This document shows, in pieces, positions 1 to 5,940 of a stretch of DNA of 7,907 nt. The position numbers were made by a program, and so were the translations under genes. The DNA is from CAZDOD01 sp964506935 (GTDB lineage: Bacteria > Desulfobacterota > Zymogenia > Zymogenales > Zymogenaceae). The stretch is taken from positions 1 through 7,907 of the forward strand of contig CAZDOD010000131.1 in the NCBI GenBank assembly GCA_964506935.1, in the 5' to 3' direction. Below the pieces are notes generated by a model. That model saw only the letters and a list, made by a program, of their open reading frames with translations. It made no database searches and was not told the DNA's origin. Within the stretch, counting starts at the first letter, position 1; each line of letters opens with the position of its first letter.

Positions 1-22
1 AAACTATTTTTTGTTTTCATGA

Positions 23-55
23 GTGCTTCTTTAACTTTGTCGTGAAAAGAAGCAC
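23..55. repeat. 10-bp perfect inverted repeat (stem-loop)
   Basis: GTGCTTCTTT at 23-32 is exactly complementary to AAAGAAGCAC at 46-55, with a 13-nt loop. No T-tract follows on either strand, so it is not a typical intrinsic terminator. It could be the end of an upstream transcript. It could also be a leader hairpin for a leftward gene whose possible ATG lies at 20-18 and would run off the window. Function unknown. Confidence 0.5.
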
Positions 56-113
56 ACATCCTATACATCATCTTACCCCTTTTTACGACCACATTAGTCG
101 CATTTATGAGTTG

Positions 114-139
114 AATTCACCAGTAAAATAGTGTGAATT
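114..139. repeat. Inverted repeat upstream of the GT39 gene (possible operator)
   Basis: AATTCAC at 114-120 and GTGAATT at 133-139 form a 7-bp inverted repeat separated by 12 bp. A TAAAAT hexamer (5 of 6 to the sigma70 -10 box) lies in the spacer at 124-129, but no convincing -35 box sits at the right distance. The position about 80-105 bp before the glycosyltransferase start fits a promoter or operator region. The arms are short and could occur by chance. Confidence 0.25.
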
Positions 140-219
140 ATTAAAGGCTTTGCTTTATTTTCTCAAGAAATAATCGAAACAAATAATCATATTTTCTGAT
201 AAAACAACGAAAAAAGACT

Positions 220-1917
220 ATGGCGAAAAAAAAAGGTTCCCATTTTAAACTTCTGGAAATTTTTGATAGCCCCATAAGTATTCTCTTTTTATTTCTTCTG
301 TTTTTCTTTCTTTACCTTTTGTTTCTGGGCTATCGTCCCCTCTTTTTTCCTGACGAAACCCGCTATGCTGAAATCGCCCGAGAGATGATAACATCCAACG
401 ATTTCGTGGTCCCTAAACTGAATGAGATTCCCTATCTCGGCAAGCCTCCCCTGGGCATATGGCTGATATCTCTCTCAATGACCCTTTTAGGAAAAAGTAA
501 TTTTGCGGTGCGTCTCCCCTCGGCCTTGGCGATAGGTGTCACCGCTCTTTTTATCTTTCTTCTCGTAAGCAAATACCTAAAAGAGAATTTCACTGCACTC
601 CTTTCGGGAGGGGCCTTTTTGACGGCAGGGTTGGTCATGGCTCTTGGCACGACGTGTATCCTCGACGGTTTTCTTACTCTGTTCGTCACCGGCGGGTTAT
701 TGTGTTTTTTCTTTGCCTACCTGAATAAGGATTCGAAAAAACGATTTTTGTTTCTCTTTATCTTTGGACTCTTTTTGGGATTCTCATTTCTGGTGAAAGG
801 ATTCTTGGCGTTTGTGCTTCCGGCGATAATTATCGTGCCTTTCCTCATCTGGGAGAAGGATGCAAAAAAAATGCTCACATTCCCCTGGATTCCGTTGGCT
901 GTTGCCGTCGCCGTCATCACCCCCTGGGCAATCATGATTACATTGAGGCAGGTTGGCTTCTGGGATCACTTCATTTTCACCGAGCATTTTTCCAGATTTA
1001 TCGGACCGGGGTCAAAACCTGAACATGGGCAGCCATTTTGGTATTACGTGCCTGTCCTTCTCGGAGAATGGTTTCCCTGGACGGTACTACTATTTAGCGC
1101 ATTTATCGGGATTAAAGAAATCCGTTTAAAAGACCCGCTCATTCGCTTCTTATTTCTCTGGTTTTTCATGCCCTTTTTACTTTTCTCCATTTCTACAGGG
1201 AAACTAGGTACTTATATCCTCCCCTGCCTGGTGCCGCTGAGTATCCTTACCATAATTGGAACTCTCCGTTCTCTGGAAATTAAGAGGGAAAAGCCCTTTT
1301 TCATCGGGACGCTCTGTCTCATCATTTTTCTCGCCTTGGTCGTGCTCCTTCTGGTTATCAACGAGGTTTTTGATCCAATTGGCATCACGTTCTTTGGAAA
1401 AGGGGAAGTTCTGAAGATCGTATTTACTGTTTTGGGATTCGCTGTTTGGATTGCCTTCTTAACATTCTCCCTTCTCAGTAACAAAGCCAGAATGAAGCTT
1501 GTTCTTTTCCTCCTGGGACCAGTAGTATTTTTTGCATCTAATCCCTTCCTCCTGCCCAATAGTGTCCTCGAAAAAAGCGCTCCGGGAGATTTTCTGCTTT
1601 CCCATAAAGAGTTGATTACTCCGGATACAATTCTCATTTCCGAAAAGGAATTCCCTTCTGCGATGTCGTGGTATTATGACCGTTCCGATGTCCGTTTTCT
1701 TACAAGAACAGGAAGAACCCTTGCCTCCAGCCTTTCATATAAAGATGATATCTCTAACTACATCCTTGGCATAGAAGAGACACAAAAAATTATAATGTCC
1801 GATAAAAGGGTTGTAGTTATTATTAAAAAAAGCCATTATGAAAAATATCATGAATGGCTTCCCCCTCCTGATTTTTTTGACGAAAAGGGAGGGATAGTAT
1901 TTCTAGGTTATTTCTGA
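220..1917 (+). CDS. ArnT-like (GT39/PMT family) lipid-linked glycosyltransferase
   Basis: This is an integral inner-membrane glycosyltransferase of 565 residues, close to E. coli ArnT (about 550). Family members move a sugar from an undecaprenyl- or polyprenyl-phosphate carrier to an acceptor such as lipid A on the periplasmic face. Seen in the sequence: a first membrane segment at about 19-37; the first periplasmic-loop motif PDETRYAEIAREM (44-56) with acidic pair D45-E46; the KPPL motif at 75-78; D149 in the next conserved stretch; a VKG turn at 192-194; EHFSRF at 255-260; and S-x-GKL-x-TYILP at 325-335. Ten or more further hydrophobic helices run to about residue 440, followed by a soluble C-terminal domain. 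ATG 220 gives a Lys-rich cytoplasmic N-terminus, but the bases before it (AACGAAAAAAGACT) hold no clear Shine-Dalgarno, so translation may be weak. The sugar and acceptor cannot be told from sequence, so arnT is not assigned. Confidence 0.9.
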   Translation: MAKKKGSHFKLLEIFDSPISILFLFLLFFFLYLLFLGYRPLFFPDETRYAEIAREMITSNDFVVPKLNEIPYLGKPPLGIWLISLSMTLLGKSNFAVRLPSALAIGVTALFIFLLVSKYLKENFTALLSGGAFLTAGLVMALGTTCILDGFLTLFVTGGLLCFFFAYLNKDSKKRFLFLFIFGLFLGFSFLVKGFLAFVLPAIIIVPFLIWEKDAKKMLTFPWIPLAVAVAVITPWAIMITLRQVGFWDHFIFTEHFSRFIGPGSKPEHGQPFWYYVPVLLGEWFPWTVLLFSAFIGIKEIRLKDPLIRFLFLWFFMPFLLFSISTGKLGTYILPCLVPLSILTIIGTLRSLEIKREKPFFIGTLCLIIFLALVVLLLVINEVFDPIGITFFGKGEVLKIVFTVLGFAVWIAFLTFSLLSNKARMKLVLFLLGPVVFFASNPFLLPNSVLEKSAPGDFLLSHKELITPDTILISEKEFPSAMSWYYDRSDVRFLTRTGRTLASSLSYKDDISNYILGIEETQKIIMSDKRVVVIIKKSHYEKYHEWLPPPDFFDEKGGIVFLGYF

Positions 1918-1946
1918 AAAGCAGACACCATAAGATGTTTTTATAT

Positions 1947-1974
1947 GAGGAGGGTTTTCCCCTCCTCTTTTTTT
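1947..1974 (+). terminator. Rho-independent terminator of the GT39 gene
   Basis: GAGGAGGG (1947-1954) pairs perfectly with CCCTCCTC (1960-1967) around a TTTTC loop, and seven T's follow at once (1968-1974). It starts 30 bp after the stop codon. Read leftward, the hairpin is followed by ATATAAAAAC with no U-run, so it should not stop transcripts of the opposing GT4 gene. Confidence 0.92.
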
Positions 1975-2074
1975 CCCTTTTTAATATACCATGCCAAAGA
2001 TGAGAAATGTGGCCTGCCCCCGATAATGATACCACACTTAGAGTTTGAAACTTAAAGTCCGATACGTTTTTTGT

Positions 2075-3187
2075 TCATACATAATCTGTATTCAGAACTT
2101 CTCGATATAGGTCAATATTCTCCCTAATGGTCCTTTCGATATCGAACCTCTTCACATCCTCCTTTGCGTTCTTCCCTAGTTTTTGCCGCAACTTTTCGTC
2201 TCCGGTCAACTTCAGGATCGCATCTGCAAGGGAGGCCTCATCTTCCGGCGGAACCAGAAGGCCGTTTCGGCCATCGACTATCATCTCGGGTATCCCCCCT
2301 GCCGTAGTCGCGACGATGGGTAGTCCCACGGCCTGGGCGTCAAGGACCGATGTCCCCAGACCCTCCATCTTTGAGGCGAGGACGAAAATATCGAAGCTCT
2401 TGAGGAAATTTCCGACGTCCTCCCGAAATCCGGCGAAGATGAACTTCCCCCCGAGGTTCAATCTACCTGCGAGGTCTTGCACCTCCTCCTCGTCGGGCCC
2501 GTCGCCGACGGCCAAAAAAGTGACATTTTCGGCATTCCCAACGACGATTTTTGCAGCCCTTATAAGGTTCGGATAGCCCTTCTCTTCGGTAATGGCCGCG
2601 ACGGTCCCGACGAGAATATCGCCGTCCGATATCCCAAGGGATCTCCTGAAACCCCCAGGCGGTGATATCGAATCGAATTTCCCCAAGTCAATCCCGCTCC
2701 TTATCGTTACGATCCTGTCTTCAGGGACTCCAGCCTCGATGAGAACCCTTTTGACCCCGTCGGATATGGAGATGATCCTATTTAGGTGTTGGTTTTTGTA
2801 TTTAAACTGGCTTATCTGATTTTTCCTTATCGGGAAAACGACCCTGCGGACGGCGATGAGTATGAGCCTGTTGTAAAAAAGCTTCGCCCAGAGTCCGAAA
2901 GACAACGCATGGGCCGAATGGAGGTGGAGGATATTGAATTTGAACCTCCTGCACAACAAGGCTATTTTAAAGCCCGAGACGAAATCCAACTCATTTCTCA
3001 TCGCAATCGTAAAGTGGGGGATCTTTTCTCTCTGGCAGAACGAGTGAAGTTTCGACCGTGGCTTGCAGACGACCGCCGTATGAAATCCCATCTCCACCAT
3101 CTTTTTTGTAAGGTAGGCGGCCTGCTGCTGCCCGCCCCGCCAGCCCCGTTCCGTATCTATATGAAGGACATTTATCTCTTTTTTCAT
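2075..3187 (-). CDS. GT4-family glycosyltransferase (GT-B fold)
   Basis: This is a 370-residue cytoplasmic retaining glycosyltransferase that transfers a sugar from an NDP-sugar to a glycan or lipid acceptor. The N-terminal acceptor domain (about 6-175) opens with VLHIDTERGWRGGQQQ, the usual glycine-rich start. It continues with ILHLHSAHA (86-94) and the SDGVKRVLIEAGVPEDRI...GID hinge (142-167). The C-terminal Glycos_transf_1 domain (about 190-355) has EEKGYPNLIRA (201-211) with K203 in the place of the phosphate-binding Lys, then VGDGP (227-231), LASKMEGLGTSVLDAQAVGLP (270-290) and GGIPE (297-301). The family E-x7-E pair reads E275-x7-D283, a conservative change. The ATG at 3187 has no clear Shine-Dalgarno and overlaps the TGA of a possible six-codon leader (MNPDFR). 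A strong promoter lies about 70 bp upstream. It probably acts in LPS or exopolysaccharide synthesis; the exact substrate is unknown. Confidence 0.9.
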   Translation of the reverse strand: MKKEINVLHIDTERGWRGGQQQAAYLTKKMVEMGFHTAVVCKPRSKLHSFCQREKIPHFTIAMRNELDFVSGFKIALLCRRFKFNILHLHSAHALSFGLWAKLFYNRLILIAVRRVVFPIRKNQISQFKYKNQHLNRIISISDGVKRVLIEAGVPEDRIVTIRSGIDLGKFDSISPPGGFRRSLGISDGDILVGTVAAITEEKGYPNLIRAAKIVVGNAENVTFLAVGDGPDEEEVQDLAGRLNLGGKFIFAGFREDVGNFLKSFDIFVLASKMEGLGTSVLDAQAVGLPIVATTAGGIPEMIVDGRNGLLVPPEDEASLADAILKLTGDEKLRQKLGKNAKEDVKRFDIERTIRENIDLYREVLNTDYV

Positions 3188-3206
3188 CGAAAATCAGGAT
3201 TCATAC
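3188..3206 (-). other. Possible six-codon leader ORF overlapping the GT4 start
   Basis: On the minus strand an ATG about 17 bases before the GT4 start opens a frame reading MNPDFR. Its TGA overlaps the GT4 ATG as ATGA, the classic translational-coupling arrangement. Neither ATG has a convincing Shine-Dalgarno, which is why the overlap is worth recording. A frame this short can easily arise by chance. Confidence 0.15.
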
Positions 3207-3264
3207 TTCAAGTAGTATAAAAAGTGCTGTTCTCTTTAAAGTAAACACTCCTTTTCCCCGCCTA

Positions 3265-3292
3265 ATTATACCCCTTGGTATATATATTTCAA
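3265..3292 (-). promoter_or_regulatory. Sigma70-type promoter for the GT4 gene
   Basis: On the minus strand TTGAAA (3292-3287, 5 of 6 to consensus) is followed by a 16-bp spacer and a perfect TATAAT (3270-3265). The predicted transcript starts near 3258 and has about 70 nt of leader. An inverted repeat CCTTG-N12-CAAGG (3273-3294) spans the spacer and the -35 box, a position where a repressor could act. Confidence 0.7.
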
Positions 3293-3451
3293 GGACAAGA
3301 TTTCAGGCCTAGAATTATTGTCCCAATATCCCTTTTTGAAAAACAAATCTTTTTATGTCGCTTTAAAACCTTCCTTTTTCATATAGGATACGAAGTAGAT
3401 GAAAATTTAGAAATTTTTAATTTATGATCTCTTTTACGGCTCAAGAAATTC

Positions 3452-3480
3452 TTGACAAAGGCCCAATAGTGTTATATCCT
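3452..3480 (+). promoter_or_regulatory. Sigma70-type promoter for the bactofilin gene
   Basis: A perfect TTGACA (3452-3457), an optimal 17-bp spacer and TATCCT (3475-3480, 4 of 6) predict a start near 3487. That gives a leader of about 33 nt carrying the ribosome binding site. Because this promoter lies downstream of the ATG at 3424, it rules against the longer 203-residue reading of the gene. Confidence 0.65.
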
Positions 3481-3503
3481 TTCTTTCGGTGCAAAAGATT
3501 AAT

Positions 3504-3510
3504 AGGAGGT
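3504..3510 (+). promoter_or_regulatory. Ribosome binding site deciding the bactofilin start
   Basis: AGGAGGT, a near-perfect Shine-Dalgarno, sits 9 nt before ATG 3520. The upstream in-frame ATG at 3424 is preceded only by A/T-rich sequence, so 3520 is the start. Confidence 0.85.
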
Positions 3511-3519
3511 TACCGGCAC

Positions 3520-4035
3520 ATGGGAATTTTCGATAAAAAGACACAAGACACTGAAAGAGCTGAGGAGCGTGCCGCCCCTGAGCCTTATCGTGACACTTCG
3601 ATCAGGCCCCGTCGCGACTGCGAGTGCTACATTGCCGAGGGAACGACGGTCGAGGGTAAAATCACAGGGAGCAGCAGTGTTGGTATCGACGGTCTGTTGG
3701 ACGGGGAGCTCAATATATCTTCCAAGCTGGTCATCGGCGAGAGTGGTGAATTGAAAGGGAAGATCTACGCCGACGACGTGGTTATTTCCGGCAAGGTCAA
3801 AGGCGATATAGATGTCAAGAATCTCTTGGAGGTCCACCCACCGGGACAGATTTTCGGCGACATCAAGGCAAACCGCCTCGTGATAGATGACGGTGTCCTG
3901 TTTGAGGGCAACATCACCATGAGCCGTGAATCCACACCGAAGAAAATCCCGAAGAAGGGGTCCGGGCTCGATATACTGGAGCCCAAGGAAAAGCTCGAAT
4001 CCGATGAGACGCCCGAAGAGATATCCCTGAAGTAG
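3520..4035 (+). CDS. Bactofilin (polymer-forming cytoskeletal protein)
   Basis: The product has 171 residues from ATG 3520, a typical bactofilin length. Bactofilins polymerise without nucleotides into filaments, often membrane-associated, that position envelope-synthesis, stalk, motility or chromosome-segregation machinery. The central domain (about 36-135) shows the right-handed beta-helix pattern of short repeats. It opens with YIAEGTTVEGKITGSSSVGIDG and continues through LVIGESGELKGKIYADDVVISGKVKGDI and GQIFGDIKANRLVIDDGVLFEGNITM. It is flanked by the usual disordered tails: a charged N-terminus MGIFDKKTQDTERAEE and a Lys/Glu/Pro-rich C-terminus after about 137. Cys34 and Cys36 lie just before the core. 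The start is fixed by AGGAGGT and by the promoter at 3452-3480. The gene is monocistronic and ends at the terminator near 4211. Its neighbours are envelope glycosyltransferases, which would suit a scaffold role, but nothing in the sequence shows this directly. Confidence 0.93.
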   Translation: MGIFDKKTQDTERAEERAAPEPYRDTSIRPRRDCECYIAEGTTVEGKITGSSSVGIDGLLDGELNISSKLVIGESGELKGKIYADDVVISGKVKGDIDVKNLLEVHPPGQIFGDIKANRLVIDDGVLFEGNITMSRESTPKKIPKKGSGLDILEPKEKLESDETPEEISLK

Positions 4036-4210
4036 GGGCAATGACGGGAAAGTAGAAACTTCGATCTGGCAGCCGGAAAGGTAGGGAGTTGATTTATAGG
4101 GGCAAGGGTGGGAGACAGGAAATAACGAATCCTCGGATCGCGTATTTTTTTCGCAAGCTTAAATAAGGCCTATTTTTTACCTAGTTTTTTAATAAAGTTT
4201 CGATCACGAT
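4036..4210. other. 3' spacer of the bactofilin gene, purine-rich, no gene seen
   Basis: Between the bactofilin stop and the terminator lie about 175 bases. The first 100 (about 4036-4135) are markedly G/A-rich on the plus strand and richer in G+C than the other spacers, while the remainder is AT-rich. A four-codon frame (MTGK) is the only ATG start near the stop. I recognise no RNA family. It should be transcribed as the 3' end of the bactofilin mRNA. Confidence 0.4.
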
Positions 4211-4246
4211 AAAAAAGGGCCGCCTATCTATGTGGGCGGCCCTTTT
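4211..4246. terminator. Bidirectional intrinsic terminator, bactofilin / LURP-one
   Basis: AAAAGGGCCGCC (4213-4224) pairs over all 12 positions with GGCGGCCCTTTT (4235-4246), with a 10-nt loop. The right arm supplies the U-run for rightward transcripts and the A6 run at 4211-4216 supplies one for leftward transcripts. It lies between the convergent ends of the bactofilin and LURP-one genes and should end both. Confidence 0.92.
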
Positions 4247-4299
4247 ATTCTATTCTCTTTATTTATTAAATAGAGACGATGAGTTAAAATATCCCCCCG

Positions 4300-4875
4300 T
4301 CATCGTTGCCTGCGTTCGATAAGCAAAAGCAGAATTATAGCGCCCAGCCCCAGGCGGCGATCGAGCAGCCCATTTTGATCCATCGAGAAATCGATATCAA
4401 ACTTATGGATGAAAATGTCAAATATCTGGTCTATCCTCCCCACAACTTGCCCCGAATTTGCCATCTCTATCACGTATTTCTGGGGGATGAGATTAATTAA
4501 CCTGCTCAATATCGCCATTAGGCCCGATTCCTCCCTTACGGAGGCGATGACATTATCACCCACATCCATAATCAGCCATTCGTCCTTGATGATTGATCTC
4601 AACCCCTTCCTCTTTGCGGCGCCGACCTTCTCGCCGGTGGTCGAATCAACGATGTCATACGCAGCGGCAAAATCTATTATAGTTCTCGCCTTGATATTCA
4701 AGATGGGTATCGTTTGGGACTCGTCTGTGAATGCCGTGATGTCTTCCTTGAGCTTGAATATCTTCTGCCTAACGTAGCAAAGTAAATTATTGTATTGATC
4801 ATAGATAAATACCTGCCCCGCCAGGGCGAAAAACTTCCTCCTGGCGTGATATCTGGTTCCGCTCAAGTCCAGCAT
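4300..4875 (-). CDS. LURP-one-related (tubby-C-terminal-like) family protein
   Basis: This 191-residue protein matches the LURP-one-related/DUF567 pattern in length and order. That fold, known from plant LOR and tubby C-terminal/phospholipid scramblase-like proteins, is a 12-strand beta barrel around a central C-terminal helix. Seen here: an N-terminal strand series RYHARRKFFALAGQVFIYDQYNN; FKLKEDITAFTDESQTIPILNIKAR (40-64) with the familiar 'I.I.' strand; YDIVDSTTGEKVGAAKRKGLRSIIKDEWLIMD (73-104); VIEMANSGQVVGRI (135-148); and a final hydrophobic helix DRRLGLGAIILLLLIERRQR (172-191). That helix should be the barrel core and not a true membrane anchor. The start is ATG 4875, with GGAGGT six bases upstream (4887-4882). 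The family's biochemical role in bacteria is not established; lipid binding is often suggested. The gene is monocistronic and ends at the bidirectional terminator. Confidence 0.82.
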   Translation of the reverse strand: MLDLSGTRYHARRKFFALAGQVFIYDQYNNLLCYVRQKIFKLKEDITAFTDESQTIPILNIKARTIIDFAAAYDIVDSTTGEKVGAAKRKGLRSIIKDEWLIMDVGDNVIASVREESGLMAILSRLINLIPQKYVIEMANSGQVVGRIDQIFDIFIHKFDIDFSMDQNGLLDRRLGLGAIILLLLIERRQR

Positions 4876-4940
4876 TGTCCTACCTCCGGGATGTGTTAAT
4901 CTTTATTTTGATTCGCTTATATGAGCACTCCCAAGTGTGC

Positions 4941-4968
4941 AGATTATCAATAAGAAAAGGAATGTCAA
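4941..4968 (-). promoter_or_regulatory. Candidate promoter for the LURP-one gene
   Basis: On the minus strand a perfect TTGACA (4968-4963) is followed after 16 bp by TAATCT (4946-4941), a poor -10 match (3 of 6). The distance to the start codon would give a leader of about 60 nt. The perfect -35 is the main support. Confidence 0.4.
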
Positions 4969-5111
4969 GAAAAAGATTTTTCTCATAAAAGATGCCAATC
5001 ATCCTTCGGCGTCTATATCTCTTATTGGGAAAATGCCCGGGACTTCCAATACCTCGTGTGTCTTGAAGATAAAAAACATTTACATTAAGAAAACCTATAA
5101 ATCACATTCTA

Positions 5112-5141
5112 TTTGACAAACACTATGAAAGATGATAGAAA
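5112..5141 (+). promoter_or_regulatory. Weak candidate promoter for the receiver-domain gene
   Basis: A perfect TTGACA (5112-5117) is followed after 18 bp by TAGAAA (5136-5141, 4 of 6). It would give a leader of about 160 nt that contains the TGTG/CACA near-palindrome. In such AT-rich DNA a promoter closer to the gene cannot be excluded. Confidence 0.3.
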
Positions 5142-5188
5142 AAGCTAACAAATATTTTTAACATCTAAAAAATAGTTATTTCAGATTA

Positions 5189-5206
5189 TGTGTTATATAT
5201 ATCACA
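5189..5206. promoter_or_regulatory. 18-bp near-palindrome, candidate regulator-binding site
   Basis: TGTGTTATATATATCACA is symmetric at 8 of 9 base pairs, with one T/T mismatch. The half-sites resemble CRP/FNR-family sites (TGTGA...TCACA), but the inner spacing is two bases longer than canonical CRP. It lies about 100 bp before the receiver-gene start codon. Confidence 0.35.
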
Positions 5207-5307
5207 ATAATCACAAACGAAAATTGCTATTTTTCTAGCTTAATGTCTTTCCGTCTTAAATAGGTTTCATGTTTCGTAACACTAACCTTTGAAGAAGGGA
5301 TTCAAAA

Positions 5308-5865
5308 ATGACTCGATGGGAAATTGAGAAAATCGAGGGAAAAGGACCGATTACAATCCTACTCATTGAGGATGACAAAGGATATGCAAGGCTGATAGAG
5401 GGAATGATCAACGAACTGGAGGGCAGGCCCTTTAAAATTCTTCATACTGAAACCCTCGAGAAAGGTCTCAATATAGTGGCCGAAGGCGGAGTCGATGTGA
5501 TACTCTTGGATCTCCTTCTTCCGGACAGTGAAGGGATTTTTACATTTTTAAAGCTCAACGAGGAAGCGAAAGATGTGCCCATCGTCGTCCTATCGGCTCT
5601 CGAAGACGATGAGACCGCGCTTCTTGCCGTCAAAGAGGGCGCCCAGGATTATCTCTTCAAGGGGGTGATCAGCCCCAAGGTCCTCGTTCGCACGATCCGC
5701 CATTCCGTAGAGCGAAAGCGAACGAGTGATTTGCTCCTGAAGACCCAAGAGCTCCTCGCATCGACGGTCGAAAGGCAGATGTCCGAAATAAATTCACTCA
5801 GGGATAAATTGAAGAAGGCCGAGGAAGAACGTGACAAATTAATCGAAAAATTGAAGGAAAAATAG
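5308..5865 (+). CDS. Stand-alone response-regulator receiver domain with coiled-coil tail
   Basis: The product has 185 residues. The N-terminal receiver domain (about 14-135) has every phosphotransfer residue: the acidic pair in LLIEDD (D22, D23), the phospho-acceptor D68 in VILLDLLLPDSEG, the switch Ser S96 in IVVLSA, and K118 in YLFKG. Receiver domains accept phosphate from a histidine kinase and signal by conformational change. After residue 135 there is no DNA-binding, GGDEF, EAL or HisKA domain. A highly charged helical stretch runs to the C-terminus with heptad-like leucines (VERQMSEINSLRDKLKKAEEERDKLIEKL), predicted to be a coiled coil. It may mediate dimerisation or partner docking. 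The start ATG 5308 has AGAAGGG about 9 bases upstream. No kinase gene is in the window, so its partner is unlinked or outside. It could also be a degraded or split hybrid sensor, but the gene ends cleanly and looks intact. Confidence 0.92.
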   Translation: MTRWEIEKIEGKGPITILLIEDDKGYARLIEGMINELEGRPFKILHTETLEKGLNIVAEGGVDVILLDLLLPDSEGIFTFLKLNEEAKDVPIVVLSALEDDETALLAVKEGAQDYLFKGVISPKVLVRTIRHSVERKRTSDLLLKTQELLASTVERQMSEINSLRDKLKKAEEERDKLIEKLKEK

Positions 5866-5921
5866 GAGTTTTAAACTACTTTTAAAAATTCCTTCCGATC
5901 AAGCCATCCAATTATCTGCCG

Positions 5922-5940
5922 AAGTAGGTACCCTATTTCT
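5922..5940 (+). terminator. Weak candidate terminator of the receiver gene
   Basis: AAGTAGG (5922-5928) can pair with CCTATTT (5932-5938) around a 3-nt loop with one G-U pair, followed by CTTTTG. It overlaps the stop codon of the convergent V4R gene. The stem is short and AT-rich, so the support is modest. No better terminator was found between 5866 and 5932. Confidence 0.25.

Larger units (their letters stand above)
3188..3519. other. Divergent intergenic region, GT4 gene / bactofilin
   Basis: These 332 AT-rich bases separate two divergently transcribed genes and hold one good promoter for each, listed separately. The GT4 promoter is at 3265-3292 and the bactofilin promoter at 3452-3480. 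The stretch between them (about 3295-3450) shows no ORF with a ribosome binding site and no recognisable RNA. An open frame extends upstream of the bactofilin to 3424, but the promoter lies inside it, so it is treated as non-coding. Confidence 0.6.
4876..5307. other. Divergent intergenic region, LURP-one gene / receiver gene
   Basis: These 432 mostly AT-rich bases lie between divergent starts. They contain the LURP-one ribosome binding site (4882-4887), a leftward promoter candidate (4941-4968), a small imperfect hairpin GATGCC/GGCGTC (4991-5013), a weak rightward promoter candidate (5112-5141) and an 18-bp near-palindrome (5189-5206). The one small frame noticed, 24 codons from the ATG at 4992, has no Shine-Dalgarno. 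No RNA gene was recognised. The spacer is long for two small genes and may hold more regulatory sites. Confidence 0.5.

Noticed and set aside
142..162. TAAAG/CTTTA hairpin followed by T's upstream of the GT39 gene
   Set aside because: A 5-bp AT-rich stem is too weak for an intrinsic terminator in such AT-rich DNA.
168..188. AAATAATC repeated twice 13 bp apart before the GT39 start
   Set aside because: Two short AT-only repeats are expected by chance in this composition.
1212..1637. 141-codon frame antisense to the GT39 gene
   Set aside because: Its Arg/Lys/Ser-rich translation is the mirror of a membrane protein's codons, and no family motif is seen.
1823..2035. 70-codon minus-strand frame between the GT39 and GT4 genes
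   Set aside because: It runs through the strong terminator and the GT39 C-terminus, and has no domain.
2786..3220. 144-codon frame on the plus strand opposite the GT4 gene N-terminus
   Set aside because: It overlaps a well-supported glycosyltransferase and its promoter side, with no motif of its own.
3499..4041. Long open frame (180 codons) antisense to the bactofilin
   Set aside because: It lies fully opposite a gene with clear family motifs, ribosome binding site and promoter, and its translation shows no recognisable domain.
4036..4200. Possible cyclic di-GMP or other riboswitch in the G-rich spacer
   Set aside because: No conserved riboswitch core was recognised, and the segment follows a gene and does not precede one.
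4992..5066. 24-codon frame (MPIILRRLYLL...) in the LURP-one/receiver spacer
   Set aside because: It has no Shine-Dalgarno and no neighbour link, and is too short to separate from chance.
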